A model generated the notes under the pieces. That model did not search any database. It was not told the origin of the DNA and saw nothing but the letters and a program-made list of their open reading frames with translations. The position numbers and the translations under genes were made by a program. Positions 1-5,613 of a stretch of 6,230 bases of DNA are shown here, piece by piece; position 1 is the first letter of the stretch; each line of letters begins with the position of its first letter. The stretch lies in contig CATZLI010000017.1 of NCBI GenBank assembly GCA_958421275.1, positions 1 to 6,230 of the forward strand, read 5' to 3'. Source of the stretch: an uncultured Collinsella sp. (lineage in GTDB: Bacteria > Actinomycetota > Coriobacteriia > Coriobacteriales > Coriobacteriaceae).

Positions 1-613
1 AGGGCACGAGCTGCTTGGTGAGCACCAGGCGGCCGAGCATGGCGAAGCCCATGGCCGGCAGGATGTTGGCGGCCACGCCAAAGCCAGCAAGGACAAAGGG
101 CGGGATGAAGTCGAGCATGCCCTGGATAGCGTCAGCACCCAGATAGAACGACAGCGAGCACAGCAGGAACGCCATGATGATACCGATCAAACCGATCAGG
201 AAGTGCATCGCATAGACACCCTTAAGGTTGCCCTGGCCGGAGAAGACATCGGCGCGGTCAACCAGGATCGGCAGGGCGGCGTTGAGGATGTTCTTGATGG
301 CAAGGCACAGCGTGGCGATGGGCATGGCAAGCGCGATGGCTGCCTCGGTGCTCTGGCCCAGCTGGATAGCGAAGGCGCAGGCGAGCACGCCGCCGATCGT
401 CTCATCAGGCGGCACGTAGGCGCCGATGGAGATCGAGCCCATGAACAGCAGCTCCAGACTCGCACCGATCGCGAGGCCGGACTGCAGGTCCCCCAGCACC
501 AGGCCCACGAGCGGGCACAGGACGATGGGGCGGAACGCATAGAGCGTACCGAGCTGGCAGTCGAACTTACCAAATGCGGCGATAAGTCCGATGAGGATTG
601 CTTGGGTAAGCAT
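1..613 (-). CDS. PTS mannose/fructose/sorbose-family EIIC subunit, 3' end cut by window edge
   Basis: Membrane channel subunit of a mannose-family PTS, moving the sugar across the cytoplasmic membrane together with EIID. The 204 visible residues are rich in long hydrophobic stretches (about 4-13, 29-41, 46-64, 72-84, 91-116, 136-158 and 168-190). The segment around 51-71 reads LELLFMGSISIGAYVPPDE, which fits the family's conserved LE..(L/F)MG..(I/S)IGA..PPD block. The frame stays open to base 1. Family members are about 250-270 residues, so roughly the last quarter is missing. The ATG at 613-611 follows AAAGGGGG at a spacing of about 5 bases, which fixes the start. It is the third PTS gene after EIIA and EIIB, 58 bases after the EIIB stop, with a perfect stem-loop in the gap. 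EIID is expected directly downstream, outside the window. Family assignment is secure; the substrate is inferred from the neighbours. Confidence 0.93.
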   Translation of the reverse strand, partial: MLTQAILIGLIAAFGKFDCQLGTLYAFRPIVLCPLVGLVLGDLQSGLAIGASLELLFMGSISIGAYVPPDETIGGVLACAFAIQLGQSTEAAIALAMPIATLCLAIKNILNAALPILVDRADVFSGQGNLKGVYAMHFLIGLIGIIMAFLLCSLSFYLGADAIQGMLDFIPPFVLAGFGVAANILPAMGFAMLGRLVLTKQLVP

Positions 614-640
614 ATATCCCCCTTTCCTAATAGGACACTA

Positions 641-660
641 CGAAGAGCTCAGGCTCTTCG
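641..660 (-). repeat. Perfect intercistronic stem-loop between EIIB and EIIC genes
   Basis: CGAAGAGC and GCTCTTCG form an 8-base-pair perfect inverted repeat around a 4-base loop. It lies 11 bases past the EIIB stop and 27 bases before the EIIC start codon. In the minus-strand transcript it is followed by UAGUGUCC rather than a U-run, so it is not a classical intrinsic terminator. An mRNA-processing or 3'-end-stabilising hairpin that adjusts EIIB relative to EIIC output is the more likely role. That role is an inference; only the structure is seen. Confidence 0.7.
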
Positions 661-671
661 AATTCAAACGC

Positions 672-1154
672 CTAGAGCACGCTTGCGCAGTCGACCTTGG
701 GGTCATCGGCAAGGGGTCGAATCTCGACCTCAACGCCACGACTCAGCATCTCGCGCACATCGGCTTCCTCGGCCGCGGTCAAGAAGATCTGACGAGAGAC
801 CTGACGAGCATCGGGACGCTTCTCGTCCTTGGGCTTGGTGTTGCCCAGGTTGACCGACTTGATCTGCGGGCAGCCCTCAACAAGCTGCTTTGCCTCAGCG
901 ATAGTGGCGACACAAATGATCATCTTGTACTTGTCAGTCACGCCCGAGTTGATAGCTTCGATGGCATGCTCCATATCTTTGATGACGAGCTTGCAGCCGG
1001 CAGGCTTGCCCATCTTGAGCGTCGTCTTCCACACCGGGTCGTTGGCGACCTTATCGCCCACGCAGAAGATACAGTTGGAGCCAAGGCCCTGAACCCAGGA
1101 AACTGCGACCTGGCCATGAAGCAGGCGATGGTCAACGCGAAGTAGCTGAATCAT
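672..1154 (-). CDS. PTS mannose/fructose/sorbose-family EIIB subunit
   Basis: Cytoplasmic phosphocarrier that takes phosphate from EIIA and passes it to the sugar during EIIC/EIID-mediated import. The 160-residue protein starts MIQLLRVDHRLLHGQVAVSW. This is the family signature R(I/V)D.RL.HGQV, with His13 as the expected phosphorylated residue. Other family features are KTTLKMGKPAG (about 43-53), KSVNLGN (about 99-105) and the C-terminal GVEVEIRPLADDPK (about 140-153). The length is normal for a stand-alone EIIB. The ATG at 1154-1152 was chosen because GGGGGG lies 7 bases upstream. An in-frame TTG five codons earlier would put that ribosome binding site inside the gene and adds residues the family lacks. 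It lies 57 bases downstream of the EIIA gene and upstream of EIIC, in one operon. Family certain, sugar specificity not readable from sequence. Confidence 0.95.
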   Translation of the reverse strand: MIQLLRVDHRLLHGQVAVSWVQGLGSNCIFCVGDKVANDPVWKTTLKMGKPAGCKLVIKDMEHAIEAINSGVTDKYKMIICVATIAEAKQLVEGCPQIKSVNLGNTKPKDEKRPDARQVSRQIFLTAAEEADVREMLSRGVEVEIRPLADDPKVDCASVL

Positions 1155-1178
1155 AATGTGACCCCCCAAAGGTCTTGT

Positions 1179-1191
1179 GCCGTCATACGGC
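1179..1191 (-). repeat. Small inverted repeat in the EIIA-EIIB spacer
   Basis: GCCGT and ACGGC form a perfect 5-base-pair stem around the 3-base loop CAT (plus-strand reading). It sits in the 57-base gap between the EIIA stop and the EIIB start, about 9 bases upstream of the G-run used as the EIIB ribosome binding site. It is too short and lacks a U-run for a terminator. It could affect EIIB translation, but it may also be chance. Confidence 0.35.
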
Positions 1192-1211
1192 GTGTCAGTA
1201 GGTGCTGCGGA

Positions 1212-1631
1212 TTAGAACTCTTCCTCCTCCTCGTCATCGACCAAAAGATCGTTGACAAACTTCACGCGCGTATCGTCCGCAGCGACGATGGCACGAATCG
1301 TCTCCTCAACTGGCGCCGACTCGTCAGAGAACAGCAGCTGGATGAGCAGAGGAAGGTTCATATTGGTAACGAGGTACGTGCGGGGACGCGTCTGGACGAT
1401 CTTGGTGAACTCGTTGTTGACGCTGCCGCCAAAGAGGTCGGTGCAGACAACGACATCATCGTCGGCAGACATGCCTGCCAGCAGTTTTTGGGCCTCCTCG
1501 GCCACGTCCATGCGGCCATCGACGAACATCGAAAGATCGTGGACGTTGTCGCGAGCGCCCGAGAGCAGCTCGACGCTCTCCTTGATACCGGTAGCGAAGT
1601 GCGCATGGCTGGCGATGATGTACTGTCTCAT
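1212..1631 (-). CDS. PTS mannose/fructose/sorbose-family EIIA subunit
   Basis: Cytoplasmic protein that accepts phosphate from HPr and hands it to EIIB. The 139-residue product begins MRQYIIASHAHFATG. The family motif is (S/T)HG..A.G, and His9 matches the phosphorylated His10 of E. coli ManX. The second active-site block, VVVCTDLFGGSVNNEF (about 61-75), corresponds to the ManX (V/L)(V/D)..GGSP.N region, with Asp65 in the place of the conserved Asp. TNMNLPLL (about 89-96) matches the family's (G)(V/M)N(I/L)P(M/L)L. Here EIIA is a separate protein, not fused to EIIB as in E. coli ManX. The C-terminus is a strongly acidic tail, DDEEEEEF. ATG at 1631 follows GAGAGG at a spacing of 8. It lies 46 bases after the FrlB-like gene and before EIIB. 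Confidence 0.95.
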   Translation of the reverse strand: MRQYIIASHAHFATGIKESVELLSGARDNVHDLSMFVDGRMDVAEEAQKLLAGMSADDDVVVCTDLFGGSVNNEFTKIVQTRPRTYLVTNMNLPLLIQLLFSDESAPVEETIRAIVAADDTRVKFVNDLLVDDEEEEEF

Positions 1632-1677
1632 TCTGTGTTCCTCTCAATAGCCCGGCACGTTCCCGCACCCGTTTTCT

Positions 1678-2739
1678 TTAGTAGTCGAACTGGTGATAGT
1701 AGCGACGATACTTGAGGTTATGCTTGGTGACCGTCTCGTAGTAGCGAGCCAGGCGGTCGGTCACGAGCACCGTCAGAATCCACGGGGAGACGATGACGCG
1801 GAACTCGTCGTCAAGGCCGGGGATCGCGAACTCGGCGGTGTCGATGATGTTGATGTCGGTGTCGCCGGTCACGCCGCGGTTGAGGAAGGCGCGGACGCGC
1901 TCGTCGAGCTTGCGGTTCTCGTCCTCGCCCATGAACAGGAACACGGGGACGCCGGGCTCCACGAGCTCGAGGGTGCCGTGGAAGAAGTCGGCCGAGGTGA
2001 TGTAGCGGGTGCGCTTCCACTGCATCTCCTCCAGGATGCACATCGAGAACAGGATCGTCTCGCCCCACAGGGCGCCCGAGCCGATGAACATGGTGTAGGG
2101 GGCCAGGGCGTACTTCTTGGCGAGCTCCTCGGCGCGCGGCTCGAAGCGCTTGCGGATATCGAGCATGTCCTTCCAGATGTCCTTGGTCTGCTCGATAAAC
2201 AGGTCAAACTTGGGGAAGCAGCCACGACGGTTGAGCAGGCGCAGGCCGAAGCAGTCGGCGAGGTAGTAGCCCTTCTCGCAGCCGCCCGAACCATGGTCAG
2301 AAGCCATGGCAACGCAGTTCTCGGCGCCCACGGCCTGGCCGATGGGGCCCTCGGGCTTGGTCATGGCGTAGACGCGCACGCCCATGTCCTTCATCTTCTT
2401 GACGGCCTCGAGGACCTCGGGGGTGGTGCCGGACTCGGAGGCGGTGAGCACGACGGACTTCTCGGTCATGCGCTTGTGGCCCATGGCGTTCCACTCGGCG
2501 GCGTGGATCAGGTAGACCTCGAGGTCGCGGTCGCCGAACTTGTTCATGAGGTACTCGAGCTGCATGAGCTCGTCCCAGGTGCCGCCGACGCCCATCAGGA
2601 ACACGGCGTCGTAGCCCTCGTCGGCGACCTTGTCGGCGAGCGCGGTCATCTTCTTGCCGGTCTCGTAGAGCGCCTTACCGTCCTCGAGATAGCCCTCCTG
2701 GTCGAAATGCATGATCTCGATCTTCTCGGTTTCCTTCAT
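1678..2739 (-). CDS. FrlB/FraB/GfrF-like double-SIS-domain sugar-phosphate deglycase
   Basis: Predicted cytoplasmic enzyme splitting a 6-phosphorylated Amadori product (for example fructoselysine-6-phosphate) into glucose-6-phosphate and the amino acid. It has 353 residues, close to FrlB. SIS domain 1 (about 30-185) has GVGGTWDE (50-57) and the ligand loop TASESGTTPEV (99-109). SIS domain 2 (about 200-345) starts with FIGSGALWGE (218-227). From recall of E. coli FrlB, the C-terminal part matches well: FFHGTLELVEPGVP (252-265) against FRHGPLEIVEPGVP, and the closing RRYY motif (345-348). Glu238 and His254 are 16 residues apart, as are the FraB catalytic pair Glu214/His230. ATG at 2739 follows AAGGAG with a 7-base spacer. 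The second gene of the operon, 60 bases after the other SIS gene and just before the PTS genes. Codon use is more strongly G/C-ending than in the other SIS gene. Deglycase-type SIS assignment is good; the exact substrate (Lys, Asp or Asn adduct, or another sugar) is inferred. Confidence 0.82.
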   Translation of the reverse strand: MKETEKIEIMHFDQEGYLEDGKALYETGKKMTALADKVADEGYDAVFLMGVGGTWDELMQLEYLMNKFGDRDLEVYLIHAAEWNAMGHKRMTEKSVVLTASESGTTPEVLEAVKKMKDMGVRVYAMTKPEGPIGQAVGAENCVAMASDHGSGGCEKGYYLADCFGLRLLNRRGCFPKFDLFIEQTKDIWKDMLDIRKRFEPRAEELAKKYALAPYTMFIGSGALWGETILFSMCILEEMQWKRTRYITSADFFHGTLELVEPGVPVFLFMGEDENRKLDERVRAFLNRGVTGDTDINIIDTAEFAIPGLDDEFRVIVSPWILTVLVTDRLARYYETVTKHNLKYRRYYHQFDY

Positions 2740-2799
2740 TTGTCTCTCCTTTCTGGGGTTGTTTCCACATCCCCCATGCCAACGGGCACCAAAACCCGC

Positions 2800-3915
2800 T
2801 TACATTCCGTAACACTCAGCCGCTTTGGCCTTAAGCGCATTGACTGACTCTTCGTAGCCCTCTGCCTTGACCTCCATTTGCTTGGAGACGGCATCGAGAT
2901 ACGGGTGCACATCCCATGACTTCAGACGTTCGGCAATCATTGCCGCAATCGTCTGGAAGAACACAAGATTGGGAATTGCGCTGAGCAGCGGAGCCACCTG
3001 AGGCACCGCAACCTCGTGAGCCCTACCCTTGGGATGGGCCGTGAGCAGCACCGTTTTTGTCGTAACGTTCGATAGCGCATCGGCGATATTCGCAAGACGC
3101 TCCGACCCCTGTGGATCGTCGACGATAAACACCAGATAGCCCGGAACGATTTGCATCTCGGGACCGTGAACGAACTCCTCGCCCTCGTGATGCATGGCAG
3201 GAATCTTGATGGTCTCGCTCAGCTTGAGGGCCGCCTCTTCGGCAACGCCATAGTTGGGGCCGTTGCCGACGACCATGGCGGGCGTGTGCTCAGAAAGCTC
3301 GAGCACGTGGTCTTGGACATATGCCTCGGCGGTCTTACACATCACGGCATTGGCATGGATAGCCTCGCGCAGGTCGTCAAGACGCTGGGTGACGCCTTTG
3401 GCGTCAACCGTTCCGCGCGCCTGACCGCCGTAAATACCAAAAAGCACCAGATACTCAACGAGAACCTCGACGCCCAGAGTTACAAAGTCCACCGACTCGA
3501 CGCCCACACCGTAGTCAAGAACGATGTCAGCGTGCTCCTTGATGGGTGCCTCGACGTTTGCCGTGAGCGCAACTGCAGCCATATCGTGTGCGCGCATGTA
3601 ATCGAGCGCCGCGATCGTATTGGTCGAATAGCCGCTCTGCGAAACGGCAATGTTGAGCGCATGCTGCGGATAGGTGTGTTCAAAATCGACGAAGGCCTCG
3701 GGCGTCACAACGGACACCTGCATCTGCAGCGCATCTTGCAGGTAATCGCGGGCGCAATCGGCGGCATGGCGCGACGAACCCGAAGCAACGATGCGCAGCG
3801 CGTCAAAAGAACCGGACTGGAAAATATCAACGAGCTGCGCTACCAGCTCAGACGAACGCTCGAGGTTCTCTTCCATACGCACATGGGCAAGCTGAACGTA
3901 ATCGAGCATCTTCAT
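2800..3915 (-). CDS. GlmS/AgaS-like double-SIS-domain protein, possible GfrE-type deglycase
   Basis: Predicted cytoplasmic enzyme acting on a phosphorylated amino sugar or glycated amino acid. Its 371 residues hold two SIS domains and no glutaminase domain, so it is not a full GlmS. SIS 1 (about 25-165) carries RIVASGSSRHAAD (41-53) and the phosphate-binding loop AVSQSGYSTNT (90-100). SIS 2 (about 205-330) carries VVGNGPNYGVAEEAALKLSE (215-234) and EGEEFVHGPEMQI (244-256). Glu234 and His250 are 16 residues apart, the spacing of the GlmS isomerase Glu488/His504 and the FraB Glu/His pairs. The start ATG at 3915 follows GAGGTG by 5 bases; a longer in-frame version would reach into the control region without a better site. 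First gene of the structural operon. Paired with the FrlB-like enzyme and a mannose-family PTS, it best fits GfrE (glucoselysine-6-phosphate deglycase). A ketose/aldose isomerase or an aminosugar deaminase cannot be excluded. Confidence 0.75.
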   Translation of the reverse strand: MKMLDYVQLAHVRMEENLERSSELVAQLVDIFQSGSFDALRIVASGSSRHAADCARDYLQDALQMQVSVVTPEAFVDFEHTYPQHALNIAVSQSGYSTNTIAALDYMRAHDMAAVALTANVEAPIKEHADIVLDYGVGVESVDFVTLGVEVLVEYLVLFGIYGGQARGTVDAKGVTQRLDDLREAIHANAVMCKTAEAYVQDHVLELSEHTPAMVVGNGPNYGVAEEAALKLSETIKIPAMHHEGEEFVHGPEMQIVPGYLVFIVDDPQGSERLANIADALSNVTTKTVLLTAHPKGRAHEVAVPQVAPLLSAIPNLVFFQTIAAMIAERLKSWDVHPYLDAVSKQMEVKAEGYEESVNALKAKAAECYGM

Positions 3916-3943
3916 CGTCTCACCTCGCAACAAATCATTAGTA

Positions 3944-3985
3944 TTTGATACCAATCACGATTACAGGTTACCGCTTTTTGATACC
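3944..3985. repeat. Pair of TTTGATACC direct repeats, 33 bases apart
   Basis: TTTGATACC occurs at 3944-3952 and again at 3977-3985 (GGTATCAAA on the transcribed-direction strand). The 33-base period is close to three helical turns, so a protein would meet both copies on the same face of the DNA. The left copy is part of the palindrome GTAT-TTG-ATAC (3941-3951). The right copy takes part in an imperfect inverted repeat, AGGTTAC (3965-3971) with GATACCT (3980-3986). Both lie 29 to 70 bases upstream of the SIS start codon. They are candidate operators for one of the two GntR-type regulators encoded next door; binding is inferred. Confidence 0.55.
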
Positions 3986-4042
3986 TCTTTGTCGATTAAT
4001 TTATTCCCTTCTGCGAACGGTCGATTTTGAGCCCTGTAAGGT

Positions 4043-4052
4043 TGTATATACA
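4043..4052. promoter_or_regulatory. HutC/GntR-type operator palindrome TGTATATACA
   Basis: TGTATATACA is a perfect 10-base palindrome and fits the GTnTAnAC-type sites bound by the HutC subfamily of GntR regulators. The flanks extend it to GTTGTATATACAGC, with one imperfect pair. It is centred about 132 bases upstream of the first structural gene and 62 bases downstream of a HutC-family regulator gene. The TATATA inside it could also serve as a -10 element, in which case binding would block RNA polymerase directly. The match is seen in the sequence; the regulator-operator pairing is an inference. Confidence 0.6.
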
Positions 4053-4109
4053 GCTGACCCAACGAATCATAATTCCGTCAGCTTTTCAGCCCGTTATGCA
4101 AAAAACCAG

Positions 4110-4823
4110 CTAGTACGTATAGGTATATCCACCCGCATCACCGCGGTTAAACGACTTGACGTACTCGATCGCCTGGCCGCTCGCATCGAAGCTCACACAC
4201 TCAAGCGTCAAGGCAAGATCGCCCTGCTCCAGTCCAAGCAGGCCGGCATCTCGCGCGCCCAGCGCTTCGATATCGAGCTTTTCCTGTGCCATGACCGGCT
4301 TTCGGCCCAACATCTCATATGTCTCGTACAAACTGAAGACCGACACGTCAATATCTTCGATTGTGGGAAACAGCAGGCACGGGATGAACGCCGTCTCAAT
4401 CGATACGGGGTCGCCGTTGACGCAGTTCAAACGCCGAATCGAATACAGCAAATCGTCCTCGGCAATGCCAAACAGGTTGGCATAATATGGGCCCGCATAA
4501 CGCTTGGAACGCGCGAGGATACGGACGGACGGCTCGCCACCCGAAGCACGAACCGATTCGCGAAAGCCTCCTGTTCGCTCGTACGCAACGGGCACTTTCT
4601 GTGCCACAAACGCGCCCTTTCCGCGGACGCGTCGAATCTGCCCACGCCGAACCAACTCATCGACAGCACTTCGGATGGTCAAGCGTGTCGTACCAAATTC
4701 CTCGGCGAGGTCTTTTTCGGACGGAATCATGGAACCCGTGGGATATATTCCGCGCTCGATACGCTCCTCGATGCGGCGTCGAATGCGCATATAAACCGGG
4801 GTGGCAACTACTGTTTCAGCCAT
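4110..4823 (-). CDS. GntR/HutC-family transcriptional regulator with UTRA ligand domain (1)
   Basis: Predicted repressor sensing a sugar phosphate or glycated metabolite of the adjacent operon. The 237-residue protein has an N-terminal winged helix (about 8-76). Its helix-turn-helix is seen in PSEKDLAEEFGTTRLTIRSA (34-53), followed by the wing RRVRGKGAFVA (64-74). A UTRA domain follows (about 95-232), including SIRRLNCVNGDPVSIE (128-143). Arg130, Arg131 and Glu143 lie where NagR/YvoA-type members contact their phosphorylated effector, as recalled. Length is typical of HutC members, such as FrlR of the E. coli fructoselysine operon. ATG at 4823 follows AGGTGA by about 4 bases and lies inside the end of the preceding regulator gene (16-base overlap), suggesting translational coupling. 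Its stop is 194 bases before the SIS-PTS operon. Family certain, target inferred from position. Confidence 0.92.
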   Translation of the reverse strand: MAETVVATPVYMRIRRRIEERIERGIYPTGSMIPSEKDLAEEFGTTRLTIRSAVDELVRRGQIRRVRGKGAFVAQKVPVAYERTGGFRESVRASGGEPSVRILARSKRYAGPYYANLFGIAEDDLLYSIRRLNCVNGDPVSIETAFIPCLLFPTIEDIDVSVFSLYETYEMLGRKPVMAQEKLDIEALGARDAGLLGLEQGDLALTLECVSFDASGQAIEYVKSFNRGDAGGYTYTY

Positions 4824-5575
4824 TGTTCACCTGCCACGCTCCTCATGCCGTTCTCTTCGCCGTTATCGGCAAAGCGGAACTTTGTGGGCAAAATCACCGA
4901 TTTGCAATGCTCCACAAAACGCATGTCCTTATCAAATTCGATCGTGCTCTCATAGAACACCGGCGTTCCCTCTTCTTGCTGGAGCAGCTCGGCCTCTTCG
5001 GCGTTCAAACGCGAGATGGAGATATGCTCACGTCCATGCTCAACACGCACGCCACCTTCTTTGAGCAAGACATCGTAAAGGCTCTCACACTCAAAATCAT
5101 GATTGGAAAGCGCGGGGCACAGGGACAGGTTAACGTGAGCCGTCTCGATTGACGCCGGCTCGCCCTCAATAAGTCGAACGCGCTGCATGCGGAGCAAAGG
5201 AGCGCCTACAGCCACCCCAAGCTTGTCGGCAAGCGTCTTATCCGCCTCGGTGGTCTCGGTGGAAACCAGACGAGAAGAGGGATGCAGGCCGGCAGTCCGC
5301 ACAGCATCGGAAAAGTTATACGTTTCCTGAAAGATGTTCAGCGGCTTGGGAGGACACACATACGTACCCGATCCGCGACGGCTCTCGAGCGTTCCACACG
5401 AGATGAGCCGCGTGATACCAGCGCGCAACGCCGTACGCGAAACGCCGATCTCTTCGCACAGCACGCGCTCGGCCGGCAGGCGATCACCGCCGGCAAGCTG
5501 ATGGTGCTGGATATACCAAAGAATTCCCTCAACAGCACGATCTTTGGGGGGAATTGCATAAGATTCGCCTGCCAT
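4808..5575 (-). CDS. GntR/HutC-family transcriptional regulator with UTRA ligand domain (2)
   Basis: A second regulator of the same subfamily, 255 residues, clearly diverged from its neighbour, so not a recent duplicate. The winged helix spans about 10-76, with the helix-turn-helix in PAERVLCEEIGVSRTALRAG (34-53) and the wing SRRGSGTYV (65-73). The UTRA domain spans about 95-232. RMQRVRLIEGEPASIE (129-144) carries Arg132, Arg134 and Glu144 in the pattern of NagR-like effector-binding residues. The C-terminus (about 233-255) extends beyond the UTRA core and overlaps the start of the next gene. ATG at 5575 follows GAGGAG with an 8-base spacer. It starts 38 bases after the stop of the small unknown gene, so all three are probably co-transcribed. 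Two regulators for one operon suggests either two effectors or one regulator acting elsewhere. Confidence 0.92.
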   Translation of the reverse strand: MAGESYAIPPKDRAVEGILWYIQHHQLAGGDRLPAERVLCEEIGVSRTALRAGITRLISCGTLESRRGSGTYVCPPKPLNIFQETYNFSDAVRTAGLHPSSRLVSTETTEADKTLADKLGVAVGAPLLRMQRVRLIEGEPASIETAHVNLSLCPALSNHDFECESLYDVLLKEGGVRVEHGREHISISRLNAEEAELLQQEEGTPVFYESTIEFDKDMRFVEHCKSVILPTKFRFADNGEENGMRSVAGEQWLKQ

Positions 5576-5613
5576 TGCACAGACTCCTCATTCAGAAACG
5601 TATGCCGCCAAAA

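Larger units (their letters stand above)
3916..4109 (-). promoter_or_regulatory. AT-rich control region of the SIS-PTS operon
   Basis: This 194-base gap lies between the stop of the nearer regulator and the first structural gene. It is clearly richer in A/T than the genes around it and holds no convincing ORF. Reading the minus strand, it contains a HutC-type palindrome, two GGTATCAAA direct repeats and the strong ribosome binding site of the SIS gene. A -10-like TATATA (4045-4050) lies inside the palindrome, with a weak -35-like TTATGA (4067-4072) 16 bases upstream. The promoter itself is not well defined. No clear intrinsic terminator for the regulator gene is visible; a run of six T (minus strand, about 4100-4105) lacks a proper stem before it, so read-through from the regulators is possible. 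Confidence 0.65.

Noticed and set aside
1155..1169. Upstream TTG start for EIIB adding five residues
   Set aside because: It would place the G-rich ribosome binding site inside the coding region; the ATG at 1154 gives the family's usual N-terminus.
1693..2847. A 384-codon open frame on the plus strand opposite the FrlB-like gene
   Set aside because: The translation is low-complexity (Val, Leu, Gly, Glu, His-rich), matches no fold I know, and is explained by the strong G/C-ending codon bias of the true minus-strand gene.
3151..3948. A 265-codon plus-strand open frame opposite the GlmS-like SIS gene
   Set aside because: It is a shadow frame; the minus-strand frame carries two intact SIS domains and a good ribosome binding site.
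4081..4109. Possible intrinsic terminator after regulator 1 (run of six T on the minus strand)
   Set aside because: No stable GC-rich stem precedes the T-run, so I do not call a terminator.
3945..4955. A 336-codon plus-strand open frame across the control region and regulator 1
   Set aside because: It covers a real minus-strand GntR gene and the AT-rich spacer, has no family motif and no convincing ribosome binding site.
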